A DNA stretch of 64,000 nucleotides, taken from NCBI RefSeq assembly GCF_006715305.1, contig NZ_VFMY01000001.1, forward strand, positions 3,410,001 to 3,474,000, read 5' to 3'. The position numbers and the translations under genes were made by a program. This stretch comes from Arthrobacter sp. SLBN-100 (lineage in GTDB: Bacteria; Actinomycetota; Actinomycetes; Actinomycetales; Micrococcaceae). Position 1 is the first letter of the stretch. Each line of letters begins with the position of its first letter. The notes beneath the pieces are model-generated. The model saw only the letters and a list, made by a program, of their open reading frames with translations. It was not told the DNA's origin and made no database searches. Shown here piece by piece: positions 40,043 to 49,774 of the stretch.

Positions 40043-40960
40043 ATGGTCTGCATGGGTCAAAGCGCCGAGTTCGGAAAATTCCTCAAAGCCATGCGGTCCC
40101 GGCTGAGCCCGGAGGTTGCCGGGACCGGCCCCAGCACGGGCGCCCGAAGGGTTCCGGGCCTCCGGCGGGAGGAAGTGGCGCGCTTGGCCGGGGTCAGCAC
40201 TGACTATTACGTCAGGCTGGAGCAGGGCCGCAACATCCATCCGTCACGGACTGTCCTGGATGCGGTGGCCCGGGCGCTGCGCCTGGACAGCAGCGAGCAC
40301 GCGCACATGATGGACCTGCTGGAGAACTGCGCCGGCGCTCCCCGCGAGCCCGGCACGGCTGCTGCCCAAGGGGTCCGGCCGGCTCTCCGGCAGCTCCTTG
40401 ACGCGGTGGGGGAGGTGCCCGCGATGGTGCTGGGCCGTCGCAGCGACGTCCTGGCGGGCAACAGGATGGCATTCCTGCTGTTCACCGAATTTCCGGCCCT
40501 GCCGCCCGTGGAGCGGAACCTCACCCGCTGGACCATCCTGGACCCGGCCGCCCGGGAGCTTTTCCGCGACTGGAAGACAGTGGCCGCGGAAGCCGCAGGA
40601 GCCCTCCGCCTCGACGTCGGCCGGCACCCCAACGACGCACAGGCCAATCAGCTGGTGGGGGAACTGGCAGTCAACAGCGAACACTTCCGCCAGTGGTGGG
40701 CCGGGCACCGGGTGGCCACCCGCTCCGCCGGCACCGTCCGGCTGCACCATCCAGCCGTGGGGGACCTGGAACTGAACTTTGAAAACCTTGTCCTGCCGGA
40801 GGACCCCGACCAGACACTGAGGGTCTATTCCGCCCGGCCCGGCTCGCCGTCGTCAGACGCCCTGGCACTGCTGGGCAGCCTCGGCGCGGAGCCTGCAGCC
40901 GGGCAGCCGCCCGTCATCCCGGTGGACGCCCCGGCCGCCGTCCTGGAGAGCGGGGATTAG
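40043..40960 (+). CDS. XRE-type regulator with MmyB-like ligand domain
   Basis: A 305-residue regulator. The N-terminal helix-turn-helix is VPGLRREEVARLAGVSTDYYVRLEQGRNIHPS (~residues 38-68). The C-terminal MmyB-like PAS-type domain (~110-275) contains PAMVLGRRSDVLAGNRMAFLLF, NLTRWTILDPAARELFRDW and LHHPAVGDLELNFENLVLP. The family usually represses an adjacent oxidoreductase gene and binds a fatty acid or other hydrophobic ligand in the PAS-like domain. Two in-frame ATGs (40043 and 40052) are possible starts. It is divergent from the AKR at 39832. Confidence 0.88.
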   Translation: MVCMGQSAEFGKFLKAMRSRLSPEVAGTGPSTGARRVPGLRREEVARLAGVSTDYYVRLEQGRNIHPSRTVLDAVARALRLDSSEHAHMMDLLENCAGAPREPGTAAAQGVRPALRQLLDAVGEVPAMVLGRRSDVLAGNRMAFLLFTEFPALPPVERNLTRWTILDPAARELFRDWKTVAAEAAGALRLDVGRHPNDAQANQLVGELAVNSEHFRQWWAGHRVATRSAGTVRLHHPAVGDLELNFENLVLPEDPDQTLRVYSARPGSPSSDALALLGSLGAEPAAGQPPVIPVDAPAAVLESGD

Positions 40961-41091
40961 CTGCGCGCCGGGGTCAGCGCTGTACATTTGGCCAGCCGCG
41001 CGCGCTGATTCTGGCCAGGAGCCCATTGGGAAGCTGCTGCCGCCTTCCTAGGCTGGAAGCACGAACTGCTTACCCAAGGATGGTCTCAACG

Positions 41092-41307
41092 ATGAAACGC
41101 ATCGCACTGCTCAAGGAACGCCAGGCCTCGCCGGCCGGCACTCCCTCCACCGCCACCGGCTCGCACTGCCCGGTCTCCGGCCTCTGGAGCCCTGACCATG
41201 ACCCGCACACAGTGCTGTCCTTCTTCGAGGGCCACGTGTTTCCAGCGTTCGACGGCGTCCCCACCGTGTGGCGGCGGCGTTCAGCCGGCACTGTCTCACC
41301 CAACTAG
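41092..41307 (+). CDS. Conserved small hypothetical protein, 71 residues
   Basis: Starts MKRIALLKERQASPAG and contains TGSHCPVSGLWSP, then TVLSFFEGHVFPAFDGVPTVW. The pattern of a CPxSGxW motif followed by a glycine turn and a VPTVW-like end is seen in small actinobacterial or proteobacterial proteins of unknown function that form a mini beta-fold; I know no role. ATG 41092 is preferred over a start 22 codons upstream. It is convergent with the dodecin gene across a strong terminator. Confidence 0.6.
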   Translation: MKRIALLKERQASPAGTPSTATGSHCPVSGLWSPDHDPHTVLSFFEGHVFPAFDGVPTVWRRRSAGTVSPN

Positions 41308-41324
41308 GTCCCGGTTAAAACAAA

Positions 41325-41382
41325 ACTGGCCCGCAATTAACGTCCCCACGACGGGTTTTCACGACGTTAACTGCGGGCCAGT
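41325..41382. terminator. Long bidirectional terminator
   Basis: Arms of 20 bp with one mismatch (41325-41344 and 41363-41382) and an 18-nt loop lie between the convergent 71-residue and dodecin genes. Confidence 0.8.
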
Positions 41383-41393
41383 CGGGTTTAGGC

Positions 41394-41606
41394 TTAGTGC
41401 TCTTCCAACCGGAAACCGAGCTTCATGGTCACCTGCCAGTCGGCGATCTTGCCCTCTTCCAGGTGCCCCCGGATTTCCTTGACTTCGAACCAGTCAAGGT
41501 TGCGCAGTGTCTGGGAGGCCTTGGCAATACCGTTGCGGACGGCGTCGTCCACCCCCTGATCCGACGTGCCGACAATTTCGGAAATGCTGTACGTGTGGTT
41601 GGACAA
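41394..41606 (-). CDS. Dodecin, flavin-storage protein
   Basis: A 70-residue protein matching dodecin along its length: SISEIVGTSDQGVDDAVRNGIAKASQTLRNLDWFEVKEIRG, then WQVTMKLGFRLEEH. The conserved Trp in LDWFEV stacks on flavin or CoA in the dodecameric shell. It buffers riboflavin/FMN or protects against light-driven radicals in the cytoplasm. It is monocistronic, with GAGGAGCG before ATG 41606 and a strong terminator downstream. Confidence 0.9.
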   Translation of the reverse strand: MSNHTYSISEIVGTSDQGVDDAVRNGIAKASQTLRNLDWFEVKEIRGHLEEGKIADWQVTMKLGFRLEEH

Positions 41607-41744
41607 GTTCGCTCCTCGTGATTGCCTTGGGGCTCCCGGTTGCGGGCCGTTCTTGAAGACTAGTGGCAGGCCAAGAGCGTTGACCAGCCCTTATCCGGAT
41701 GTTCCGTTGGAAGCCACAGCCGCGCCCGGGGGCTAAGGCAGCTG

Positions 41745-42449
41745 CTATTTCGCCTCGAGCACCAGGTTCTTGAGGTCGTCCAGGGTCTGCTGCATGTGCG
41801 CGTCCATCGCTTCGCGTGAGCGTGCAGCATCCCGGGATTCCAGCGCTTCGGCGATGTTCTGGTGATGCCCGATGGCGTGCACCTGGATCTCGGGCACCGC
41901 TGACGTTTCAGTCCGCCGCTTTTCCAGGACCCGGTGGAGCGGTTCGAAGAGAACGGCCACAAAAACGTTCTCGGAGGAGTGCAGGATCAGGTCGTGGAAA
42001 GCGAGGTCCGCTTCCACAAACGCGGCAACGTCATTCACCTCGTGGGCGGCGCGCATGGCGGCCACGTGGCCGAAGAGCGCCTGGATATCAGCGTCAGTGA
42101 TCCGTCCGGCCGCGAGTTCACAGGCCCCCGTCTCCAGCATGCGCCGGAGTTCGATGAGCTGGACGGAAGCCTCTGCTTCGTTTTTGCCTTCGGAGGCAGC
42201 GCGCAGGACAGCCTCCAGGGAGGCCCACCGGTTGAGCGGGTTCACGAAGGTGCCGCGGCCGCGCTCCACACTGAGGATCCGCTGCGCCTCAAGTGTCTTC
42301 ATGGCCTCGCGGACGGTCATCCGGCTGACTTCGTGCCTCGCGCTGAGCTCGTGCTCTCCGGGAACGGTGGCGCCGGGCGGAAATTCTCCTGCAATGATGC
42401 GGTCCAGGAGCTCGTCGGCCACCTGCCCTACCAGCGACTTCCTTGCCAT
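41745..42449 (-). CDS. GntR-family (FCD) regulator of the acid-sugar operon
   Basis: A 234-residue repressor. The N-terminal winged helix (KSLVGQVADELLDRIIAGEF; HEVSRMTVREAMKTLEAQRIL) is followed by a C-terminal FCD domain with a metal-binding pattern (EADLAFHDLILHSSEN; HHQNIAEAL). It is divergent from the kinase gene, with two TGTCAGACA-containing sites in the shared promoter. By analogy with regulators of threonate and galactonate genes it probably senses an aldonic acid or its oxo form. Confidence 0.88.
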   Translation of the reverse strand: MARKSLVGQVADELLDRIIAGEFPPGATVPGEHELSARHEVSRMTVREAMKTLEAQRILSVERGRGTFVNPLNRWASLEAVLRAASEGKNEAEASVQLIELRRMLETGACELAAGRITDADIQALFGHVAAMRAAHEVNDVAAFVEADLAFHDLILHSSENVFVAVLFEPLHRVLEKRRTETSAVPEIQVHAIGHHQNIAEALESRDAARSREAMDAHMQQTLDDLKNLVLEAK

Positions 42450-42480
42450 GCTGCTGCCCCCATCACTGCCTTTGTGGATA

Positions 42481-42489
42481 TGTCAGACA
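42481..42489. promoter_or_regulatory. Predicted GntR operator 1
   Basis: TGTCAGACA, identical to the core of operator 2, lies 32 bp upstream of the GntR start codon. Confidence 0.55.
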
Positions 42490-42539
42490 AGTCTACTTGC
42501 GCGTTTTTATGTCGTGTGCCACACTGACATTCAAATGCA

Positions 42540-42554
42540 AGATGTCAGACATCT
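42540..42554. promoter_or_regulatory. Predicted GntR operator 2
   Basis: AGATGTCAGACATCT has perfect 7-bp arms around a central A. Its centre is 62 bp from that of operator 1, between the divergent regulator and kinase genes. Confidence 0.68.
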
Positions 42555-42610
42555 TACAGTTTCCTTTACATCAGGATCCGCCCCCGGATCCATACACAAC
42601 GGAGTGCAGC

Positions 42611-44140
<1,530 letters not shown>

Positions 44141-44143
44141 CCC

Positions 44144-44156
44144 GTGGTTGAGCCTG
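44144..44156 (+). repeat. GTGGTTGAGCCTG intergenic repeat
   Basis: Identical to 13 bp at 38988-39000. Here it lies just after the kinase stop codon and next to the 33-bp repeat, suggesting a composite element. Confidence 0.6.
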
Positions 44157-44168
44157 GGCCCACACGTG

Positions 44169-44201
44169 CAGGGTCCCCTGGCCGAGCTTGCGAGGCTAGG
44201 G
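44169..44201 (-). repeat. Dispersed 33-bp intergenic repeat, copy 2
   Basis: The reverse complement of this stretch matches 26521-26553 at 30 of 33 positions. Its central part can fold (CCTGGCC with GGCTAGG). It lies within the acid-sugar operon, between kinase and dehydrogenase genes. Confidence 0.65.
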
Positions 44202-44274
44202 GGCACGTGGGGAGCGAAACCAATCACCGGCACAACCCCAATCACCACCCGCCAGAAATTCAATGGAGAACACC

Positions 44275-45174
44275 ATGACCAGCAACTACACCGTCACCGT
44301 TCTGGGCCTTGGCGCCATGGGCCTGCCCATGGCCACCCGCCTCGCATCCCAGCTGACCGTCCACGGCTTCGACATCGCCGAGTCCCGCCTTAAGCTCGCC
44401 GAAGAAGCCGGTATCGCCACCTTCAGCACCGCCCGTGAAGCCGCCAAGGGCGCAGACGCAGTGCTCCTGGCCGTCCGCAACGGCGAACAGCTCAACGACG
44501 TCCTCTTCGGCGAGAACGGCGTGGCCTCGGTGCTGGAGGCGGGCGGCGTCGTCATCCTCGGCAGCACCGTGGGCACCGATGCCATCCCGGCCACCGTGGC
44601 CAAGCTGGCCGAATACGGAGTCGAGCTCGTTGACGCCCCGCTGTCCGGCGGCCCCAAGCGCGCCGGCGAAGGCGACCTGCTGATCGTCGTCGGTGCTTCC
44701 CCCGAGGCCCGCGAAAAGGCAGCTCCCGCGCTGGAACTCCTGGCTTCCACCCTCACTGTTGTGGGCGATAAACCCGGCGATGGCCAGGCCCTGAAGACCG
44801 TGAACCAGCTGCTCTGCGGCGTCCACATCGCCGCTGCTGCCGAGGCCATGGCCCTTGCCGACGCACTGGGGCTGGACCAGGCCAAGACCCTGGCCGCCCT
44901 CGAAGCCGGTGCTGCGGGCTCATTTATGCTCTCCAACCGCGGCCCGCGCATCCTTGAGGCCTACAACGAGGAAGGCGCCGAGGTCCTCTCCCGCCTGGAC
45001 ATCTTCGTCAAGGACATGGGCATCGTGGGCAAGGCGACCCGCGCCGCCGGCCTTGCAGCGCCCGTTGCCGCCGCCGCGGAGCAGCTCTACCTGCTGGGAC
45101 AGGCCCAGGGCCTCGCCGCCGCCGATGACTCCGCCGTCATCAAGGTGGTCGCCCCCACCAAGCGCACCAAGTAG
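44275..45174 (+). CDS. NAD-dependent dehydrogenase, LtnD/3-hydroxyisobutyrate dehydrogenase family
   Basis: A 299-residue beta-hydroxyacid dehydrogenase. VLGLGAMGLPMATRLA is the NAD(P) motif, DAPLSGGPKRAGEGDL the substrate motif, and GQALKTVNQLLCGVH carries the catalytic Lys near residue 172. L-threonate 2-dehydrogenase LtnD is in this family. In context it should oxidise C2 of a tetronate (L-threonate or D-erythronate), giving the oxo-acid that feeds the kinase. GGAG lies 7 nt before ATG 44275; another ATG 12 bp upstream overlaps that site and is less likely. A terminator-like hairpin lies between it and the permease gene. Confidence 0.88.
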   Translation: MTSNYTVTVLGLGAMGLPMATRLASQLTVHGFDIAESRLKLAEEAGIATFSTAREAAKGADAVLLAVRNGEQLNDVLFGENGVASVLEAGGVVILGSTVGTDAIPATVAKLAEYGVELVDAPLSGGPKRAGEGDLLIVVGASPEAREKAAPALELLASTLTVVGDKPGDGQALKTVNQLLCGVHIAAAAEAMALADALGLDQAKTLAALEAGAAGSFMLSNRGPRILEAYNEEGAEVLSRLDIFVKDMGIVGKATRAAGLAAPVAAAAEQLYLLGQAQGLAAADDSAVIKVVAPTKRTK

Positions 45175-45197
45175 CAAATCGCCCCTCAAAAGAAGCC

Positions 45198-45229
45198 CGA
45201 CGACGGCGGTCCCCCCTCCGCCGTCGTCG
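45198..45229 (+). terminator. Internal hairpin between dehydrogenase and permease genes
   Basis: CGACGACGGCGG (45198-45209) pairs perfectly with CCGCCGTCGTCG (45218-45229), with an 8-nt pyrimidine-rich loop. No T-run follows. It could reduce expression of permease and aldolase or separate mRNA stability zones. Confidence 0.6.
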
Positions 45230-45279
45230 TATCCACCCAGTTCGCTAGGCTTAACTAGCGATGTCAAAGGAGACACACG

Positions 45280-46698
45280 ATGAGCGCATTAGCTCTTCTG
45301 GCCATAGCAGTGGCGGGCGTCGCCCTGCTGCTCGTGGCCGTCATCAAGTTCAAGATTCCCGCGTTCCTTGCCCTGCTCGTGGTCAGCGTGGCAGTCGCCC
45401 TGGTGGCAGGTATCCCGCTGCCGGACATCATCAAAACCGTTACTGAAGGCATGGGCGGAACCCTTGGATCCGTGGCCATCCTGGTTGGCCTGGGCGCGAT
45501 GCTGGGCAAAATGATCGAGATTTCCGGCGGCGCACAGTCCCTTGCCGGCAAATTCACCCAACTGCTCGGCCCCCGCAGGGTCATCGCCGCCCTGACGTCC
45601 GCAGCCTTCCTGCTGGCCATCCCGGTCTTCTTCGACGTCGGATTCATCATCCTCATCCCCATCATCTACGGCTTCGCCAAGGCTGCAGGGGTCAACCCCG
45701 TCAAGATCGGCCTGCCCGTCGGGGCGATCATGCTGGCCATCCACGTTGTTGTTCCGCCGCACCCCGGCGTGGTGGGCGGTGCCGGTATCCTCGGCGCGGA
45801 CATCGGCTGGGCCACCATCATCGGACTCACCCTTTGCATCCCCGTGGGCGTCCTGGGTTACTTCGTTGCCCGCAGGCTCAACCGCCGCGACTTCGCCATG
45901 CTGCCCGCCACCGCCGAGCAGTTCCGCCTCTTTGGCACCGGCACTTCGCAGGTAGAGCGGGAAGCAGCCCAGGGCTCGTCCAACGTCGCCGTCAAGACCG
46001 AGGTCAAGACGGCCCCCAGCCCGGCCATGATCATCTCCCTGATTGTCCTTCCGATCCTCATGATCATGGTGGGAACTGTCGGCGCTGTCATCCTGCCCAA
46101 GGACAGCTTTGCTTCGCAGCTTGCCGCTTTTGTCGGAGCTCCGCTGATCGCCCTCCTCACTGCCCTGGGCCTGGCCTACTACTTCCTGGGCATCCGCCGC
46201 GGCTGGTCCTCGCAGCACACCGGCGAAGTCATGGACTCCGCACTGGCCCCCACCGCGATCGTCATCCTGGTCACCGGCGCCGGCGGCGTCTTCGGCAAGG
46301 TGCTCACCGTCTCCGGCATCGGCAAAGCCCTCGCGGAAGGCCTGCAGACTGCCGGCCTCCCGGTCATCGTGATGGCCTTCGTCCTCGCGGCCATCCTGCG
46401 CGCATCCCAGGGGTCCGCTACGGTGGCCATCATCACCACTTCCGGCCTGCTGGCAGCATCCGTGGCCGACGGCGGCTTCTCACCTTTCCAGACCGCACTC
46501 ATCCTTGTTGCCATGGGCTTCGGCGCGTTTGGCCTCAGCCACGTCAATGACTCCGGTTTCTGGATCGTCACCCGCTTCCTGGGCCTCTCGGTGGCAGACG
46601 GGCTCAAGACCTGGACGGTGCTCACCACCATCCTGGGCGTTGCAGGGTTCGCGCTCACCTTCCTGGTCTGGATCCTCACCGGCGGACTCACCGTCTGA
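45280..46698 (+). CDS. GntP-family sugar-acid permease
   Basis: A 472-residue membrane protein with about 12-14 hydrophobic segments. GntP features are visible: GMGGTLGSVAILVGLGAMLGKMIEISGGA, HVVVPPHPGVVGGAGILGADIGW, ILRASQGSATVAIITT and HVNDSGFWIVTRFLG. The family imports gluconate and other aldonates by proton symport. The operon points to threonate, erythronate or a related four-carbon acid. AAAGGAGACACACG precedes ATG 45280. Its stop overlaps the aldolase start (TGATG). Confidence 0.92.
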   Translation: MSALALLAIAVAGVALLLVAVIKFKIPAFLALLVVSVAVALVAGIPLPDIIKTVTEGMGGTLGSVAILVGLGAMLGKMIEISGGAQSLAGKFTQLLGPRRVIAALTSAAFLLAIPVFFDVGFIILIPIIYGFAKAAGVNPVKIGLPVGAIMLAIHVVVPPHPGVVGGAGILGADIGWATIIGLTLCIPVGVLGYFVARRLNRRDFAMLPATAEQFRLFGTGTSQVEREAAQGSSNVAVKTEVKTAPSPAMIISLIVLPILMIMVGTVGAVILPKDSFASQLAAFVGAPLIALLTALGLAYYFLGIRRGWSSQHTGEVMDSALAPTAIVILVTGAGGVFGKVLTVSGIGKALAEGLQTAGLPVIVMAFVLAAILRASQGSATVAIITTSGLLAASVADGGFSPFQTALILVAMGFGAFGLSHVNDSGFWIVTRFLGLSVADGLKTWTVLTTILGVAGFALTFLVWILTGGLTV

Positions 46699-47549
46699 TG
46701 CGCACCCGACTCGACCACCTGGTCACTGCCGCCCTCCAGCACGGGTCCGCCGTCCCGGCCTTCACCTGCTACGACTTCACCACCGCGCTGGCCGTGGTGG
46801 CCGCTGCGGAGGAAGCCGGCCGGGGCGTGATCCTGCTGGTGGCTCCCAAGACCGCGGCCACGCCCAACGGACTGCGCCTCATCGGAGCCCTCCGCGGCCT
46901 CGCCGACGCCGCGGCAGTTCCGGTCGCAGTGCAGCTTGACCACGCAACCGACCTGGAAGTGATGGCCGACGCCGTCGCGGCGGGGGCGGATTCCGTCCTC
47001 GCCGACGGTTCCTCCCTCCCTTACGAGGACAACATCGCGCTGGTCCAGGCGGCCCGCGGGGTGCTGGGACCGGACGTGGTGCTGGAAGCCGAGCTGGGCG
47101 GCCTGGCAGGAGACGAGGACCGCGCCTTCGGCGAGGACCAGTCCGGTGTGTCCGTGGCCGGCCTGACGGATTCGGCGCAGGTGGAGGACTTCGTGTCCCG
47201 GACCGGCGCGGAGCTGCTGGCGGTCGCCGTCGGAAATGTCCACGGCAAGTACAAGGGGGAGCCGCAGCTGCGCTGGGATGTCCTGCAGGATATTGCCGTG
47301 CGGACCCATATTCCGCTGGTGCTCCACGGCGCCTCCGGTATTCCTGCCGGGGAGCTGGTGAAGGCGGCGTCCATGAACGTCGGCAAGGTCAACTTCAACA
47401 CCGAGCTCCGCACCGGCGTCCTGGCCACGCTGCAGGAGCAGCTGCCGGCCCACCGGTCCGACGGCGAAAACCTCCAGGGGCTCCTGGGTCACTGGAACCG
47501 CTCCGCGGGCAGCTTCGCAAGCACCGCATTGGCGACGCTCACGCGCTGA
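46698..47549 (+). CDS. Class II (zinc) ketose-bisphosphate aldolase-like enzyme
   Basis: A 283-residue class II FBA-type TIM barrel. VAVQLDHATD (~residue 76) has the catalytic Asp and a zinc-ligand His. Further features are LEAELGGLAG (~133), AVAVGNVHGKYKG (second zinc His, ~180), LVLHGASGIP (third zinc His) and VGKVNFNTELR (phosphate binding). It should cleave or decarboxylate the phosphorylated oxo-acid made by the kinase, releasing dihydroxyacetone phosphate. In the known threonate pathway that step is done by OtnC, of a different aldolase family, so this enzyme may replace it. ATG 46698 overlaps the permease stop. A strong terminator follows. Confidence 0.88.
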   Translation: MRTRLDHLVTAALQHGSAVPAFTCYDFTTALAVVAAAEEAGRGVILLVAPKTAATPNGLRLIGALRGLADAAAVPVAVQLDHATDLEVMADAVAAGADSVLADGSSLPYEDNIALVQAARGVLGPDVVLEAELGGLAGDEDRAFGEDQSGVSVAGLTDSAQVEDFVSRTGAELLAVAVGNVHGKYKGEPQLRWDVLQDIAVRTHIPLVLHGASGIPAGELVKAASMNVGKVNFNTELRTGVLATLQEQLPAHRSDGENLQGLLGHWNRSAGSFASTALATLTR

Positions 47550-47561
47550 AATTTTCCCGCA

Positions 47562-47606
47562 GGGGGAGGCCAGGATCAAGCAATGGTCCTGGCCTCCCCC
47601 TTTTTT
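47562..47606 (+). terminator. Intrinsic terminator of the acid-sugar operon
   Basis: A perfect 14-bp stem (47562-47575 with 47587-47600), an 11-nt loop and a TTTTTT tail at 47601-47606. It is the clearest rho-independent terminator in the window. Confidence 0.92.
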
Positions 47607-47767
47607 GCCTTCCTGGCCGCCGGGGCCTTCATCGGTGTCGGATGCCTGGCTCCGGGACCTGAGGGTCCGGCCTGTTCTGTGGCCGGCTGGACCCTGGTTT
47701 TCAGTTGCTGTGGAGGAGGGGGCGCCCGGGCATTGCCAGCGGGGTGAAGTAGTGCCAGTGTCGAACC

Positions 47768-48121
47768 ATGACCGAGAACAGGATGTCCACAGAGGATAGG
47801 TTCACCCCGGATGTAACCCTGAGGCGCAATGACGCGCAACACCGTTACGAGTTGCTGGTGGGCGGCAAACTTGCCGTGCAGTCCTTCTACCGGGATCTGC
47901 CCGGCCACATCGACTTCAGCCACACCGAAACGTCACCGGATTTTGAAGGCCAGGGCCTGGGGAAGGTCCTCGCCCACTTTGCGCTGGACGATGTGGTGGC
48001 AGCAGGTAAGCGGATCATCCCGCACTGCCCGTTCATCGCCGCCTACCTTCGCAAGCACGAGGGCTATGAGCAGTGCGTCGATTGGCCGGAGCGGCCGGCC
48101 AGCACCGGTTTAGGAGCTTGA
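47768..48121 (+). CDS. GNAT-like N-acetyltransferase (Acetyltransf_CG type)
   Basis: A 117-residue protein with the short GNAT fold of the YidJ/GTLF3B-like group: YELLVGGKLAVQSFYRDLPGHIDFSHTETSPDFEGQGLGKVLAHFALD, where EGQGLGKVL is the acetyl-CoA pyrophosphate loop, then KRIIPHCPFIAAYLRKHEGYEQCV. Length and motif order match this family, whose substrates are mostly unknown. ATG 47768 and ATG 47783 are both possible. It is monocistronic. Confidence 0.85.
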   Translation: MTENRMSTEDRFTPDVTLRRNDAQHRYELLVGGKLAVQSFYRDLPGHIDFSHTETSPDFEGQGLGKVLAHFALDDVVAAGKRIIPHCPFIAAYLRKHEGYEQCVDWPERPASTGLGA

Positions 48122-48299
48122 TCCGGCCCCGGTAGCTGCTTCCTTCATTCCTGCCTGCTTTCCTGCCGGGAAACCGGGGCTGCGCGTTATTGTGCCGCAG
48201 CGCCGGGTAATTCCTCATCAGCGGGTCTTGCAGAAGGCGCGGGCATCATGAATGCGCACGCTTTTTTTGTGCTGCGCAAAAACCGGGAAGGAATCCGGG

Positions 48300-49259
48300 A
48301 TGAACCACCTGGAGCAACTGTTTGATGTTGCTGTTATTGGCGGCGGGCCGGCAGGGCTGAGTGCGGGAGTTGCCCTGGCCAGGGCGTTGCGCTCGGTCCT
48401 CGTGATCGACGCCGGCGGGCAGCGGAACCTGCGGGCGGAAGGCGTGCACGGTTTCCTGACGCGCGAAGGAGTGAGTCCCAAGGAGCTGCTGGCCGCGGGA
48501 CGCGCAGAACTGGAAGGCTATGGCGGGACGGCGGTGACCGGTTATGTGACGTCTGCCCGCCGGGAGGGAGGGAACTTTGTGCTCTCGCTCGAGGACGGTT
48601 CCACCTGCACTGCCCGCCGTCTGCTGATCACATCGGGGATCGAGGATGAGCTTCCGGACCTGCCGGGCATGCGCGAGCGTTGGGGCCGGGACGTCCTGTA
48701 CTGCCCCTACTGCCACGGCTGGGAGATCCGGAACCAAAAGGTGGGCGTGTTGGCTTCCGATTCCCATGCCGTGCTCCAGGCCCTGACCTTCCGGCAATGG
48801 AGCCACGACGTGACCCTCCTGCTCAACAGCGGACTGACGCTTAGCCCGGGTCACCGGGAACAGCTGGACGCCCGGTCCGTCAAGGTGGTCGATGGCAGGG
48901 TGCGCGGGCTGGTGGTCCAGGACGACAGGCTCCGGGCGGTCACCCTTGACGACGGTTCGGCGATACCGCTGGAGGTGCTCGTGGTGAGCCCCGCAACCGT
49001 CAGCAGGGCGAACATGCTTCAGGCCCTCGGGCTGGAACCGGACGGCCTGGACGAGGGGCCGGGCACCCGCCTGGAGACCGACGAATCGGGATTGACGTCC
49101 TGTCCTGGAGTGTGGGCCGCCGGGAATGCCACGGATGTTTCGGCGCAGGTGATGACCGCGGCGGCCGCCGGACTGAAAGCGGCCGCCGCCATCAACGCGG
49201 ACCTGGTGCTGGAAGATACGCGGCTGGCAGTGGAGGCTGCCAAGGCTCCCGGGCGTTAG
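48300..49259 (+). CDS. Thioredoxin reductase-like FAD/NAD(P)-dependent oxidoreductase
   Basis: A 319-residue flavoprotein. FDVAVIGGGPAGLSAGVALARA binds FAD. VLYCPYCHGWEIRNQKVGVLA carries a CPYC redox pair (~residue 138) and the NADPH-domain start. WAAGNATDVSAQVMTAAAAG is the second FAD motif. The CPYC pair is where thioredoxin reductase has CxTC. Members act on holomycin-type dithiols, bacillithiol or mycothiol disulfides, or unknown disulfides. AAGGA precedes ATG 48300, so the 16 upstream codons are excluded. No thioredoxin gene is adjacent, so the partner is unknown. Confidence 0.88.
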   Translation: MNHLEQLFDVAVIGGGPAGLSAGVALARALRSVLVIDAGGQRNLRAEGVHGFLTREGVSPKELLAAGRAELEGYGGTAVTGYVTSARREGGNFVLSLEDGSTCTARRLLITSGIEDELPDLPGMRERWGRDVLYCPYCHGWEIRNQKVGVLASDSHAVLQALTFRQWSHDVTLLLNSGLTLSPGHREQLDARSVKVVDGRVRGLVVQDDRLRAVTLDDGSAIPLEVLVVSPATVSRANMLQALGLEPDGLDEGPGTRLETDESGLTSCPGVWAAGNATDVSAQVMTAAAAGLKAAAAINADLVLEDTRLAVEAAKAPGR

Positions 49260-49300
49260 CCCGGCCGGCCAGGGGTGTGCCCGGGGCTGGCTGCCTTTGC

Positions 49301-49332
49301 CGGCCTGGCTACATGGCGGCCTGGCTACATGC
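49301..49332 (+). repeat. Tandem 16-bp duplication
   Basis: CGGCCTGGCTACATG occurs at 49301-49315 and 49317-49331 in the short gap after the reductase gene, differing only at the joining base. It looks like a recent slippage duplication. Confidence 0.7.
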
Positions 49333-49345
49333 GGCTGCGGGTGGG

Positions 49346-49693
49346 TCAGCTGGCCAAGGCGTGTGCCGTTGCCGCGGGGACATCAATGGTGAAGCCGCAG
49401 GCGCAGCGGTAGGTTTCGACGCTGGCGCCTAACGGGTCGGCAGGGGACGGAGAGCCGACGGTGAGCGGGGAACCGGCGCCGACGGGAATAACGGTGGCGC
49501 CATCAACGTGCACCGGCTGGAACAGGGGTGTCTCGTCCGGGTCCACGCGCTTCATAGGGGTTCGGCAATGCATTTTTGAACTGAACGTCTCCAGCAAACC
49601 CATGTCTGCAGGACGGATGGAGCTCACGGGAGCCCCTGCTTCTGCTGCCTTTTCCATGGGGGCCGGAAACTGGTTCTGTATAGCGGTGGTCAT
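49346..49693 (-). CDS. Conserved small hypothetical protein, 115 residues
   Basis: Starts MTTAIQNQFPAPMEKAAEAG and ends ETYRCACGFTIDVPAATAHALAS. The C-terminus has a CxC pair and a short hydrophobic end; no domain is recognised. AAGGA is 8 nt before ATG 49693. The in-frame region up to 49780 is rejected. About 90 bp upstream lies a sequence sharing CATGCTTACTA with the GlsB-like gene promoter, hinting at stress or growth-phase control. Confidence 0.62.
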   Translation of the reverse strand: MTTAIQNQFPAPMEKAAEAGAPVSSIRPADMGLLETFSSKMHCRTPMKRVDPDETPLFQPVHVDGATVIPVGAGSPLTVGSPSPADPLGASVETYRCACGFTIDVPAATAHALAS

Positions 49694-49774
49694 GATGTTC
49701 GTCCTTGGGCTTCTTACGGTCCTGCCGGCATTGGCAGGCCGCCGCGACTGCTTGCGGAGGTTCACTTGCCCCAT

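Noticed and set aside
47576..47923. 115-codon minus-strand frame over the GNAT gene start
   Set aside because: Its end overlaps a strong terminator and it mirrors the N-terminal half of the GNAT gene.
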